A stretch of 64,000 nt of DNA, taken from NCBI GenBank assembly GCA_023078685.1, contig JALGAS010000011.1, positions 186,001 to 250,000 of the forward strand, in the 5' to 3' direction. The notes below the pieces were generated by a model that saw only the letters and a program-made list of their open reading frames with translations, was not told the DNA's origin and ran no database searches. Positions 12,625 to 23,455 of the stretch are shown here, piece after piece. This stretch comes from Neopestalotiopsis rosae. Lineage: Eukaryota; Ascomycota; Sordariomycetes; Amphisphaeriales; Sporocadaceae. The position numbers and the translations under genes are program-made. How positions within the stretch are numbered: the first letter of the stretch is position 1; each line of letters starts with the position of its first letter.

Positions 12625-13754
12625 AGAAATACCTCAAGCTTACGTCCGAATGAAAGGAGGAGCAGCAAAAACCGCCCGAGGAGCCACGACGTGGTTAGCC
12701 ATGGCTGCATACATCAACGCACCGATCCTAGAGCCAGCCACGCTGCTGCGTATGCTTAATCACTCACGTGAACTTTTCGCACTCGGACTTGAGACGGCGG
12801 TGAAGATCTTTCCTAATTAGGATAATTCTTGTACCATGAAGAGAGACTTTGGACATGCCCGGGTCAGAACTCTATTCGAGTCACCACATATTTCGGACAG
12901 AAAAACACATTGGAAAGCAAATTATTAGGAGTAAAATAATACCTGGTTAGCACTGCAACATTGTTTATTGATCTACTCTCTCGTCCGTGCTGCTGCTTTG
13001 AGCTGACGAATTCCTTTTGAGGCTCATCTGTTGACGATACGATGGGGAACTGCGCCTAATACGAAGTGAGACGGGCTGATCCTGGCGCGCTGATTGGCCG
13101 GTTCGTAGGGACCATGTTCGTTAGCTGCCAGCTCTTTTCTCCCCTTTGCCAATGCTGTAGTGATGGTTCCCTGCATGAACCTCTACTCGTTCAAGCTTGT
13201 TTCCTTATTTTCCTCCAACGGTATTTCGGAGATTTGAATACCTTCCGTCGCCATGGTCCAACTATAAATCCCGGCAATGGCGTACGAAGCGGACGGCATC
13301 TTTTCCGGATCTGCAACTACAATCAGGCAGCAGCTTTAGGAACAACGAGCTGGCGCGGTCTTTGCTTTTTTGAGGCTATGCACTGCTTTGCATAGCTATT
13401 GCATCCATGTCTGAAGGATCCAATGGCCTTTGTCTCATAGGTCAGATCGTATAGTATTGAGCAGCAAACCTCAATCCCATACTGTGGCTTGTCTGGGGAA
13501 GCCACCGGGACCCTAAGGCCGTGCATGGGTGATCTACCCGAACTTGTCATACGTAGCCTATAGTCCTCTGTAGTGAACCAATGACTGAAGACATGATTAC
13601 GCGACCTTGTTCTGGCTGGTACACAATAATCTCGATTCTCTAATTTGGTGTGCTCTGTGGTTGATATAAAGGCAAGAGTTGCACTCGTGGAATGAAGATT
13701 TTGGGAATCACGCTACACAAGTACATTCTTCTCATACACGAACTTCTTGACAAG
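12625..13754. other. Spacer with promoter of the peroxidase gene
   Basis: A 1.1 kb stretch between the P450 and the heme-thiolate peroxidase. I see no convincing coding frame. A TATA element lies at 13665-13670. Confidence 0.5.
13665..13670 (+). promoter_or_regulatory. TATA box of the heme-thiolate peroxidase gene
   Basis: TATAAA about 85 nt upstream of the start codon at 13755, a normal distance for a filamentous-fungus promoter with a short leader. Confidence 0.5.
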
Positions 13755-14796
13755 ATGAGGATCCAAAACGCACTGCTCTACACGGTGGCCGTTGTGCCAT
13801 CTCTTGTCCTTGGAGACGGGTGCAGTAACTACTCTGTTCCCGAATGGCACCCTCCAACAGAGGGCGATGGTATGTATATATTTCCCGCAGGATGACGAGG
13901 TAAAACGTCTCATCATCGAAACGACACTGACAAAGATGCGTAATGTGCAGTGCGAGGACCATGCCCGATGCTCAACACCCTCGCTAATCACGGCTACTTG
14001 CCACACTCGGGCAAGGACATAAACGTCAACAAAACCATTGACGCGCTCGGCCAGGCTCTAAACATTGATGCTGAACTCGCGACGTTTCTGCACAACTTTG
14101 CCGTCACGACCAATCCTACGCCGAACGCCACCATCTTTAGCTTGGACAATCTGAGCCGACACAATATTCTCGAGCATGACGGTAGTTTGAGGTAGGTCCA
14201 TGCAGAAATATCTGCAACACATGTACAGAAATGGGATAAGATCTGACTCCTCACTCTCTACCGACACAGCCGCGCAGACTACTACTGGACCGGCGACGCC
14301 ACCAGCTTCAACCAGACCGTCTTTGACGAAACCAGATCGTACTGGACCACGCCCATCATCGACATGGAGCAGGCGGCCGCGGCCCGCGTCGCCCGCATGC
14401 AGACCTCGCGGGCGACCAATCCCAACTTTACCTTGAGCGACCTGGGCTCAGCCTTTAGCATCGGCGAGTCGGCGGCCTACATCTTCATCCTGGGCGACCG
14501 CGTATCCGGCACGGTCGAGAGATCCCTTGTCGAGTATCTGTTTGGTGAGAACGAGAACCACTTACCAACCAAGGAGAGGAGAATGCGTCGTCCAATTTAC
14601 TGATACGTGTTGCTTGAAAACAGAAAACGAGCGACTCCCGACGGCTCTGGGCTGGAAGAGGGCCGCTGAATCCATCTCGGAAGACGACCTTGCTGATGCC
14701 ATGGACCGCATTGTGAATGCAACGAACACAAACGCCACGACCACTGCGACTTCAAAGCGTGGAATCAATGGCAGAGCTCGCCTGCCACGACTTTGA
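13755..14796 (+). CDS. Secreted heme-thiolate peroxidase (chloroperoxidase / short unspecific peroxygenase)
   Basis: Extracellular heme-thiolate peroxidase of 267 residues, the size of the short peroxygenase group. Exons 13755-13869, 13951-14191, 14270-14544 and 14624-14796. The N-terminus is a signal peptide (hydrophobic core LLYTVAVVPSLVLG). The heme-ligand motif PCPMLN is rebuilt across the first junction (Cys43 of the precursor) and is followed by TLANHGYLPHSG. EHD, then SRADYY, appear across the second junction; Glu of EHD is the acid-base residue in this family. LFENERLP is rebuilt across the third junction. Several NxT sites fit secretion. Such enzymes use peroxide to halogenate or oxygenate small molecules; which reaction occurs here cannot be told. 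An upstream in-frame ATG (13692) would spoil the signal peptide, so 13755 is chosen. It is convergent with the PnbB-like gene. Confidence 0.9.
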
Positions 14797-15019
14797 AAAT
14801 GAAAGACCTGCGCAGACATGTGTGGAGGGATGACAAATTATCATTTGTAGAGTTGACACAAACTGCCGGCCTCTGTTATGCTTGACATCATACCCAACCG
14901 CATACATGTATAAATTCAACTACAAACTCAAAATATATTCATTCCTCTTCTTTTCACTTTTCATAGTACCATATCCAAACCAGGACCGTGAATCCAGTTC
15001 ATACCATTCTTCACCCTCC

Positions 15020-15693
15020 CTAGACAGCAATAGGCTGCGGCATATCCGGCGTAGCCTTGTAAGAGATGCGCCCAGCCGGCAAGAAGAATAGCGCCACCAG
15101 CGCACCACCGCGGACGCGGGGGTAGTGATGCGTTCCCGGGCCGGGGCTCGTCCACCCGGCGCCCTGCCAGCCCTGCATGCCCTGGAGCTCGGCACCCAAA
15201 TTATTCTCGTCGAGCTGGACCACGCAGTTGATCTCGCCGTAGGGGTGCTGGTGGTACTGGCCCGAGAACTCGTCCTCGCTCTCCATGTACACCGTGGTGA
15301 TGGAAAAGTAGCGCGACTTTGCGCTCGGCAGCGCGATCTTGCCCCGGCGGTACTTTTGCCCCGCCAGCTCCGTCTCGGCCACCCACCCTTCCTTGAGGCC
15401 CTGCCGCACCAGGCGGCAAAAGTCCTCGTAGTACGGGTTGCCCGGTCCGTACTGCTTGTTCAGGCGGGCTTCTAGGTCCTTGCCGGGAGTGCTTTTTTGT
15501 TGTCGAGTCGGTCAGCAAAAGAAGAGCTAGAAGATGAATTGGAGGGGAAAAAAGCTGTGTTTGGCTATAGAGCCAGGAAACCTTACAGGTCTTCGACTTC
15601 TTCAAAAAATTGGTTACATCGGTCGACCAGTTCTTGTGCGGCTGGATACTTGGAAAGATCCAGGACGGCTGCGGCGTCTGTCTTTTGATTCAT
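15020..15693 (-). CDS. DUF4863 / PnbB-type (4-hydroxylaminobenzoate lyase-like) protein
   Basis: Soluble protein of 192 residues with no signal peptide. Exons 15587-15693 and 15020-15491 on the minus strand; the junction codon restores a Leu and joins an N-terminal helix (DLSKYPAAQELVDRCNQ) to the conserved domain. The domain contains LVRQGLKEGWV, QYHQHPYGEINCVVQLD and GTHHYPRVRGGALVALFFL, all hallmarks of the DUF4863 family as I know it. A characterised bacterial member, PnbB, converts 4-hydroxylaminobenzoate to protocatechuate in 4-nitrobenzoate breakdown. The His-rich segments suggest a cupin-like fold, but that is inference. The fungal substrate may differ. A TATA element sits at 15827-15834. 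The family is mostly bacterial, so an old transfer is possible. Confidence 0.72.
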
Positions 15694-16416
15694 AATGGTG
15701 AGTCGGTTTGCGTTTGTGTGGGTTTTGTTTCTAAAGTTTGATCTTGTAAAAGACGATTGTATGTGATGGAACGCTTGTCTGAATCATATACTTGGAAACT
15801 GCCCAAGATCTTTCAATAGAAGGGGGCTTTTATACACATGTATAGACCACTGAATGAGTTTCTGTCTTGGCTGAGTAAGAGCATCAAAAGTAAATATTGG
15901 ATACCTAACTTTTCTTTCCGCCATGTGAGGTCATGTATAAGTCTCCCTATTTCCTGGGTTCGCACCGACCCCGCATCGCGGTATGCTTATTCGGTAAACT
16001 CGTACGCCCACGTTGTTTGGCTGGCCAGGTGGTTTAGCACATGAGCCCGCTCTTTCGGTTACGCTTATCTCGCATCGTGGTCTCCAAAAGCAGGTTAGGG
16101 AATGACCCGTTAAGGTTTGCAGACCAGGAAAAGTCAATCCAGTCAGTCATCTTTCCCCACAAGATCGCCCGAGTTGGCGCATCTTTCACCCACTATTGGC
16201 GCGAGGTGCTGACATGGCAATCCGAGGACAATGCCGTGGGCTGAGTAATTGCTAATAGACATTTAGAGTATCATGACCTGCACTCTTTGCTTTGTAACAT
16301 TCAAGTCATCCAGGACAAACATGTCTCATTATGGCGCTTCGGCATAGATTCCGGTACATGTGCTAGTATATGTATGCAATATAGTACAGGTTTGATTGGA
16401 CCACGCATGTACCTTC
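15694..16416. other. Spacer; promoter of the PnbB-like gene
   Basis: A 720 nt stretch between the start of the minus-strand PnbB-like gene and the 3' end of the minus-strand phosphoesterase gene. It contains a TATA element and no coding frame that I can support. Confidence 0.5.
15827..15834 (-). promoter_or_regulatory. TATA box of the PnbB-like gene
   Basis: TATAAAAG on the minus strand, about 134 nt upstream of the start codon at 15693. Confidence 0.45.
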
Positions 16417-17398
16417 TCAAAAGAATGGAACAGCTTTCAAGTCATTTTCACCCAGGTCTCCCAGGTCCCAGTTAACTTCTACCGTCTTGGTCAGACTGTA
16501 GTGGTTGAATTGGGTTGAATTATGCGTTCCCTCCTTTCCAGCCACGGCGCCGCCCAAGAGCAAGGTGTACACTCTATTCTCCAGGAGGTAGTTTTCGGCC
16601 TCGTCAAACGTCAATACGATAAGAGTCTTGTCAGTGTTGAAGTTCTTATTGGCAAGGAGCGGGTCCAAGAAAGACCGTGCCCATTTGCCGGCGGTCTCGA
16701 TGCTAGAGTCGTGGCCGTCGTTGGTCATGTTGGGAGTAATGAACATCCATTGGGGCAGTGTGTTGGCCGCAAGGTCGCTGTGGAACAGGGTAAAGTTCTT
16801 GGACTTGGCGAGGCGGTTTGTGTCCTTGGTCACCGAGTCGTAGCTCATGAGAGGGTTGTGCTTGCGGACGTAGTCGTTGGCGCCCGTCTTTGGGTTCAAA
16901 AAGTCGCCCTCATAGCCAGAGTACGGCATGTCTTCCTGGTACAAGCTCCAGCTGACGTTTCCATACTCGAGCAAGTCGACAATCGTCTCGACATCATCGC
17001 TGATGCGGACCGGCATGTCGAGCAAGACGCCATGAGTGCTGGCGCCTGCTGCAGCGATATAGTTTGGTTGCGACGGGTGCGTAATGGCGAAGTACTGGTC
17101 GAGTATGATACCTTTCGTTGCTAGGTATTTGAGGTTTGCTGTTCAATAAAAGTTAGGTCCCATGTCCTAGCCAAGGCGGTATAGCGCGCATAGATGGGTA
17201 CTCACGATCACCGAATGCTATTTGATAGTCTTGATTCTCGAGAAAAATTTGGACAAAGCGGTCAAAGGTCTTGCCGGGCACATTGCTCGTCGGACTCAGG
17301 GTGAGCGCGGTGGCTTGCGCAGCGGCAATCGAGGCCGAGGCTGTCGCCGTATACATGGTCGGGCCAGGTCCCGCCGTTGAAGAGTTATTGGCACCCAT
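16417..17398 (-). CDS. PF04185 phosphoesterase (acid phosphatase-like)
   Basis: Phosphoesterase of 304 residues in the family of fungal phosphate-repressible acid phosphatases. Exons 17206-17398 and 16417-17138 (minus strand); the junction rebuilds FGDPNLKYL. Family landmarks: FLENQDY near the start, THPSQPNYIAAAGAS, NVSWSLYQEDMPYSGYEGDF, FITPNMTNDGHDSS and LTFDEAENY. Members hydrolyse phosphomonoesters, usually in the wall or medium. The N-terminus here (MGANNSSTAGPGPT) is not a signal peptide, although a secreted enzyme would need one and NxS/T sites are present. A TATA box lies only about 82 nt upstream, which leaves little room for a missing signal-peptide exon. Either the protein is cytosolic, or the first exon is mis-modelled or lost. 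Another family member, phospholipase C, is usually longer. Confidence 0.85.
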
Positions 17399-18817
17399 CT
17401 TGTTGCACTATGTCCTCGTCGTTGCGCTGTACTGCTGAGCACGATGTCGGTCCTGTATGATTGTGTCTCTCGTCTCGTCTTATATACTGGCCTGGGAGCA
17501 AGCGACAAGGAGAGCGCCTCGAGAAAGTGAGAGTAGGTTTCGATACAACCCCAACGGCGGCAGCAGCAACTTCGTGACCGACAGCAGCCACATGATGGAA
17601 AACGGATTTGGTTGCATTCTTATGCCCGCTGAAGCATCAGCAGCTAGCAGAGGCAATTTGCATCTGTTCTGCTGTATAATTAGCGACCCTTGCGCAGATC
17701 AGCCAGTGTTCATCGATCTGCCGGGGGGTTCGCAAGCGAGGTCTGGATGCGCCATTCCGGAATCCGCCAGAAGACCGAGAAGGGAGGCGTTGAGAGGCGT
17801 TGAGAGGCTCGAGAGGTATCCAGCAGGCAAAGGGGTCTTGATTGAGGTGGGCTGGCTTGGCTGGAGGGCAAGCTTTGGGTAGCTGGCAGCACGATGCTCA
17901 TCCAGTAACGGCCATCCGCTGGGCATCGTGGGGAAAAGTTGAGGAGTCTCAAATCTAGCATATGGGCGCCAAGCTTAATGCTTTGGCAGCTTCTCGGTGC
18001 TCATTGGGGCAAGACTGAACCGTCTAGGGTCGCACTTTACAGTGGCTGCGGGCCGCTAAGCAGGGGGGTACCTGGACTCGCCGGAGCTGTTCAGCTGCTG
18101 AAAGGGATAGCACAAGAGGGCTTGGAGGGTTATGGAGGGTCGCCACAGTGGGCGGAAACTTGCCGAGAAGTTGCCCCCCAATCATGGCAAGCCTATTTCC
18201 CACGATGTCGCTTTGGAAGGGGACTTCTGCTTGTTAAAGATTGATGACCCCTCGCGATTAATAGAGTTGTTTTGACATGTGCTTCTACCGACATTTGACC
18301 CTGCCAAGAAACTGGGGTACTCATTCCCATCTGTCACTGAATCTCCCCCCGGACTTACGTATCCTACAGTCCGTTATACAATCATGTATCCGGACATTTT
18401 CTTCTTCTCAACTTAGATGGGAGCTGGACCGTTTGAACAATGCGCTTAATTGATGATTCTCAGCCGATATGTGCAGCAGGGTGCGTATCAGAGTCGGCAC
18501 GCAGCAATCGATGACACCTGGAATACTGCAGTAAGATAACCTTAGCACCGCAAAAGGTCGTATGCATTATCGGCGTTTGCAGCACACAACGCCGACATGT
18601 CAGAGTTTATTGAGAGGGACCTTTTGACGACTCCTTCAAGCTTGACTTTGCGCCGCTTCCATCTCCGAAGATAACAGCACATGAACATAACTCCGGTCAA
18701 AACACCAGAATCATGCAACTCTGATTATATATGATAGTATTTGGAGCATTAGAATATACAAGGCTCATTCTATATTCTTCCTGGCTCACATACCATTGAC
18801 CAAAGATTTGCACAGAA
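17399..18817. other. Divergent spacer between phosphoesterase and SDR genes
   Basis: A 1.4 kb spacer serving the minus-strand phosphoesterase and the plus-strand SDR. The only clear element is the TATA box at 17480-17487. Short GC-rich frames on both strands look like chance. Confidence 0.5.
17480..17487 (-). promoter_or_regulatory. TATA box of the phosphoesterase gene
   Basis: TATATAAG on the minus strand, about 82 nt upstream of ATG 17398. It supports that ATG as the real start. Confidence 0.5.
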
Positions 18818-19774
18818 ATGGATGCGCACAATAATACTGATTACAAGCTTCCTCTTGAAGGCAAACTCGCACTTGTGACGGGAGCTTCGCGCGGGATAGG
18901 TGAAGGCATTGCATTCGAACTCGCAAGCCGGGGTGCCTCTGTACGCAACACTTTGAGTGCTCGGTTGCAACTCCCGACCATTATCCGCTGCTGACATTGA
19001 AGAGGGCAGGTGGTACTAGCCTATGCATCGCCAAGCAGCGAAGCCAAGATCAACACCCTCAAGACAAAGATCGAATCGCTCCCACACCGTCCAGTCGCCT
19101 ACCCGGTGCGGGCGGATCTGGGCAGCGTCGAGGGAGCCGGTCAAATCATTTCCAGCCTGCTCGAGTGGACAGGCAACGACCTGCACCTGGACATTCTGGT
19201 GAACAATGCCGGGCTGGAGCGGGTCAAGTCGCTCGCCGAGATATCGATCGACGACTACGACGCCGTGTACAATCTCAACGTCCGGGGCATCATTCTCCTG
19301 ACGCAGGCCGCGCTTCCGTACCTCGGCGCCGGCGCGCGCATCGTCAACCTGGGATCGGTAGGCGCGCGGGCCGGATTCCAGAGCTTGAGTCTGTACTGCT
19401 CGTCCAAGGCGGCCCTCGAGGGGCTCACGCGATGCTGGGCGGCCGAGCTGGGAGGCAATGGCACCACTGTCAACTGCGTCAATCCCGGGCCGGTTCAAAG
19501 TGAAATGCTCGACAATATACCAAAGGAGATTGTCGATATGCAAAAGGCACAGACGCCAATTCAGAATCGTCTGGGGACTATTCAGGAAGTTGCCAATATA
19601 GTTGCAGGCTTAGCGGGCAGAGATGGTGCGTGGGTGACGGGACAAGTCATAAGTGCAAGCGGTGTAAGTAATAATCAAAAACAGTGCCCAATTATTGTGC
19701 TTTGCATACTTGATTGCAAGTCATTGGCAATAGATAGACTGCTAACTATTATTTAGGGCTGGGCAATGTATTAA
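18818..19774 (+). CDS. Short-chain dehydrogenase/reductase (classical SDR)
   Basis: NAD(P)-dependent oxidoreductase of 264 residues. Exons 18818-18940, 19010-19663 and 19757-19774. The last exon is only 18 nt and yields the tail GWAMY; a CTAAC branch site precedes it. The cofactor motif [11 protein letters not shown] (from about residue 19), the NNAG motif (106-109) and the catalytic set Ser157, Tyr170, Lys174 (SVGARAG and YCSSK) are all intact. The arrangement is that of 3-oxoacyl-ACP reductase-like or versicolorin reductase-like SDRs, so reduction of a ketone or oxidation of a secondary alcohol is expected. Substrate is unknown. Reading past the third exon leads straight into an AT-rich island. 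Confidence 0.9.
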
Positions 19775-20654
19775 TTAATAAATTCAAATATACTGGTCAT
19801 GCAAAAACTTGCAAATTTGCGCTATAAATTTTAATATTAATTTTTTTTTTGTTTTATAGAAATAAAAAAGTAAAAATAATAAAACTAGAAAAGAATTTTT
19901 TTATATTTCTTTTTTTTTTATTTCCTTATGCTTAAGTGCTATAAAAGCTCGAACTCGCCCCCTTCTTTTACAAGCAGCAGCGGTCTGTGTAGGCCCTCCA
20001 GGAACAGCAGCAGCCGGGACCTGCGTGGCGTTCTCTCTTCCGCGAACGGTCAGTCTGAACCGTGCGGGCTTCTCAGAGGATGTGTCTGTCTCAGGAACTC
20101 TCTTTTTCTCCTTTGTTCCTGTAGGGTCTCTGCGAGGCTCGATTCTTGCGTAGTTGTGTCCCTTTTTTCACTTGAGAGTTCTGCTGATACAGGGCTCCCA
20201 ACAGGCAGGAAACACTCTCTTCTGGGGGCGACCAGCAGGAAATATAGTCCGGTGTCCTTCAACATCGTCTCCAGGGTGGGTGGGAGAGTTCCAAAGCCTG
20301 CAGGACCCTTCTTTTCCCTCTTGTTCTGCGTAATGCACATGTCCTCCCCTGATGGAACGGCTTACACTCGTCCCAGGCAGAGACGTCGAACCTGTTAAGA
20401 ACTTCTTCCCATCGAAAGGGTCCGTTGACTTTCTGCTTATTCTGGTCTCCCTTATCGCAGTGGACATATTTTTATAGTGGTCGTCGGAGGTGTGGGTAGG
20501 TAATCTCAATATGCAATCCGTGCGCAAACTTCTGCTCGGTTAATCGATCATAAAGAGTCCGGCAGCTTGAGAAGATATAGAGATGTCACTTATTACTTTA
20601 TCCACTTTTGCCAAGATTGATGTACTTTGAACGACTATACTTTTTACCAACTCA
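19775..20654. other. AT-rich island followed by an unidentified open segment
   Basis: Positions 19775-19925 are almost pure A/T with long T and A runs, unlike anything else in the window. From about 19950 to 20500 composition returns to normal and the minus strand holds open segments in two frames, one including VHCDKGDQNKQKVNGPFRWE and another a 96-codon charged frame (20050-20340). No family is recognised and no consistent splice model joins them. It may be a decayed gene or mobile-element remnant, or chance. Confidence 0.35.
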
Positions 20655-21760
20655 TTAGGTACGAAGGGATTGTACAATGCTAGATGCACCGGCAAAGTTC
20701 AACTCTTCCATTGTCTCCTCCCACAGCCTCTCCTTGATCTTCTGTCCATTCTCCGTATACATTATAGGAGGGAAGCTGGAGACACATTAGTGCGGAACAT
20801 GAAGGCGATTATATTTGACGTAGACTCATACGTCGCCACTTACGGTCGTATATCCCAGTCGCTAATAAAGCTACCATGACTGCGTTTGCCCTTGACGACG
20901 GCAGCGTCTACGTAGTTGCTGGCGCCAGCCTCAATGGTCCGGGCCATGACCGTATGGAAGACGGTGATCATGATGTTCAGGGCCAAGGAATCGCCGCTAC
21001 TGCGACCCAGGGCCGTGCCTGTGGTGAGACCCGGGTTGGCCAAATTGACAACTACTTCGTCGGCACTGACCTGCTCGGCGAGCTTTGACACGAAGAGCAC
21101 CTCTAACAGTTTCGTGCCCTTGTATTGGTTCATGGTGGAGTAGCCTTCCTCCCGATCGAGCTGTCCCGCAATGGACCTGTCTGACTCAAAGGTCGCCCAG
21201 TACGCCGTGTCGGAAGAGATGACGGTGAGGACGGGTGGTCGGCCCGCACCACTACTCTGACGCTTGACCTTCATGGCGGGCAGTAGCAGAATGGTGAGGA
21301 GCGCCGTGGAAAAGTAGTTGACCTGCAGGACCTGATCATGGCCCGTCGCCTCGACGCGCTTGAACGCCGGATTCTGCAGTCCGGCGTTGAGGATGACGAT
21401 GTCGATACGGTCCAGGTCCTCATTGCACCTGTGGGCGAATTCCCGAACTGAGTCGTAGCTCTCCATGTCGACGAGCCAGACCTCTATCCTGGCCTCTGGA
21501 TACGCTGACCTCAGCTCCTTGGCGGCTGTATCGCCCTTGTTCTGAGATCGGACCGCCACGATCAGCGTCGACAGACCCAGGGCGAGCAGCTGTCGCGATG
21601 CTTCGAGCCCCAGGCCGACGTTTGCGCCGGTAACGATAGCGGTCTGACCTGCTAAGCTCGTGCCGGCAGGGACGGGTTGTCTGTATTTGAACCATTGTCT
21701 ATAGATAAATGCTGAAATGCCGCTTTCAAAGGCAGCTTCGTGTTGAAGCTGGGACGACAT
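20655..21760 (-). CDS. Short-chain dehydrogenase/reductase (second SDR, extended type)
   Basis: NAD(P)-dependent oxidoreductase of 345 residues. Exons 20844-21760 and 20655-20775 (minus strand); the splice rebuilds WDIRPFPPIMYT and adds a C-terminal helix ending SIVQSLRT. Cofactor motif VTGANVGLGLEA, ILNAG, active-site serine in VISSDTAYW and YxxxK as YKGTK are present. It belongs to the retinol-dehydrogenase/WW-oxidoreductase-like fungal SDR group, members of which are common beside secondary-metabolism genes. It is unrelated in detail to the other SDR nearby. No transmembrane anchor is evident. Substrate is unknown. Confidence 0.9.
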
Positions 21761-22450
21761 GGTGACAGTAGATCAAATATGGCTTGTTCTGGAGAGTCAT
21801 TAATTATGAAAGAAATAGATCATCAACTTGGCTACTTTAGCAATGTGCGAATATGATTCAATAAGTACATACGATACATACGAACACGGCACATACGATA
21901 TTACTGATAACATGAAACAGAGGCTTCTCCTTACTCGTGAATGCCCACATAATCATTGCATTAGAGGGGCCATTGAAATTGCGCTCTACACTAATCACTA
22001 AGACAAAAACAAGGTTTAAGCTTTGTCATGACGTTGACATGTTCGTGCCGCGACGGGAGGCGACTATAATTGGCTCTTTACTGGTAGGCCGGTAGCCGTT
22101 AAGCGACGATGGACTATACCACTGCTGTGGGGCGTTTCCTCGGTCCCGAGTCGGAAAGAAGCTTATAAATCTCGGGCGTCTAGTGTAAACAAACCGATTT
22201 CTCGGCCGGACATTGAGGCCGCGCTGAGTGTCATGAACCCATCGTATGCATCTACCATCCTGGTCTCATGGCGATGCATTCAAATGCACCTCATCCGAAC
22301 GTTCTCCAAAGAATTCATCAGGTTCTCCCAGATACCTTCTTGTAGACTGCTTCGTCATCCATGATCAGGGAGTCCACATGCTACCAGTTGGTTCTTGTTG
22401 CAAATTTCGCTATCGTTACCGCAGCAGAAAATGTGTGTTGAAACTTTCAT
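21761..22450. other. Spacer; no gene seen
   Basis: A 690 nt stretch upstream of the minus-strand SDR and downstream of the minus-strand dipeptidase. No supported coding frame or RNA gene was found. Confidence 0.5.
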
Positions 22451-23455
22451 TTAGAATCCTATGATCTTTTCCAAATAATTGAGCCAATTCTCACCCAGGA
22501 CTTTGCGCATCTTTTCCTCGCTCCAGCCTCTCCTCGCCATCGCACAAGCCAGCTCGGCGCGATCCGCCAGCGGCCCCAGGGGCTTGACGACCTTTTGACT
22601 CCCCCAGGGCGTCAACTGCCGGGCGTAGCCCTTGTCCTTATTGCACCACGCCATGAAGTCCGAGGGCCGCCCGTGCCCCTCGCTGGCGTCGGACCCGATG
22701 CCCACGAGGTCCTCGCCGATGAGACCAATCACGTAGTCGAGCGCGTCGACGTAGTCGTCAATGGTGCTGTCGTTGCCCTTGGCCATGTGCGGGCCAAACT
22801 GGGACAGGCCGACAAAGCCGCCCTTGGAGCCCAGGAGGCGGATGAGCTCGTCCGTCTTGTTCCGGGGGTGGTCCTTGAGGCCGCCCGGTAGAATGTGGGA
22901 GAAGCACGGGGGCTTGCCCTCGGGCGCGTACCTGATGGCGTCCTCGGTGGTCTGGGGCCCGACGTGGCTCAGGTCGAGCACGATGCCGAGCTTGGCCATC
23001 TCGTCCACGACCTGCCGGCCGAACCCGGTCAGCCCCGAGTCGCGGAGCTCCGTGTAGCCGGCGCCCGAGTAATTTTGCGTATTGTACGTGAGCTGCATCT
23101 TGCGGACGCCGAGGTCCCGGAAGACGCGCAGGTAGTCGAGCTGGTCCTCGACGCCGGCCGTGTTCTGCCACGACAGCAGCACCGCCGTCCTGCCGGCCAG
23201 CTTGGCCGCCCGCACGTCGGCCGCGCCGTGCGCCTGGACAATCAGGTCGCCGTGCTCCTCGAACCACTTTTTCCACTGCACCACGTTGGTGATGCTGCCC
23301 CGGAACCCCTCCCAGAGGCCGCAGGTGCACGACACGCCGGTGATGCCGCCTTGGTGCCACGCTTCGAATATGTCGCGGCCAAAGTTGCAGATGTTTAATC
23401 CATCAAAGTGGATGGCATCGGCATAAATCGCCCGTGCTTCTGTCTCAGAGACCAT
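22451..23455 (-). CDS. Peptidase M19 (membrane/renal dipeptidase family), bacterial type
   Basis: Intronless gene for a 334-residue metallo-dipeptidase-like TIM barrel. The first metal motif HxD is His16/Asp18 (AIHFDG). The later histidines sit in VLDLSHVGP and CFSHI, and GSDASEGHGRPSDF lies near the end. In renal dipeptidase a glutamate in an IEGG segment bridges the two zincs; the matching segment here reads LSWQNTAGVEDQ, with Gln at that place. This Gln variant, together with MQLTYNTQN, GARQLTPWG-type and GENWLNYL-type segments, marks a bacterial subfamily annotated as membrane dipeptidase. There is no signal peptide or GPI site, so it is probably cytosolic. Lack of introns, GC-rich codons and family affinity suggest acquisition from bacteria. 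It is divergent from a Dal5-family permease, which suggests joint uptake and cleavage of a dipeptide-like compound. Confidence 0.88.
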   Translation of the reverse strand: MVSETEARAIYADAIHFDGLNICNFGRDIFEAWHQGGITGVSCTCGLWEGFRGSITNVVQWKKWFEEHGDLIVQAHGAADVRAAKLAGRTAVLLSWQNTAGVEDQLDYLRVFRDLGVRKMQLTYNTQNYSGAGYTELRDSGLTGFGRQVVDEMAKLGIVLDLSHVGPQTTEDAIRYAPEGKPPCFSHILPGGLKDHPRNKTDELIRLLGSKGGFVGLSQFGPHMAKGNDSTIDDYVDALDYVIGLIGEDLVGIGSDASEGHGRPSDFMAWCNKDKGYARQLTPWGSQKVVKPLGPLADRAELACAMARRGWSEEKMRKVLGENWLNYLEKIIGF

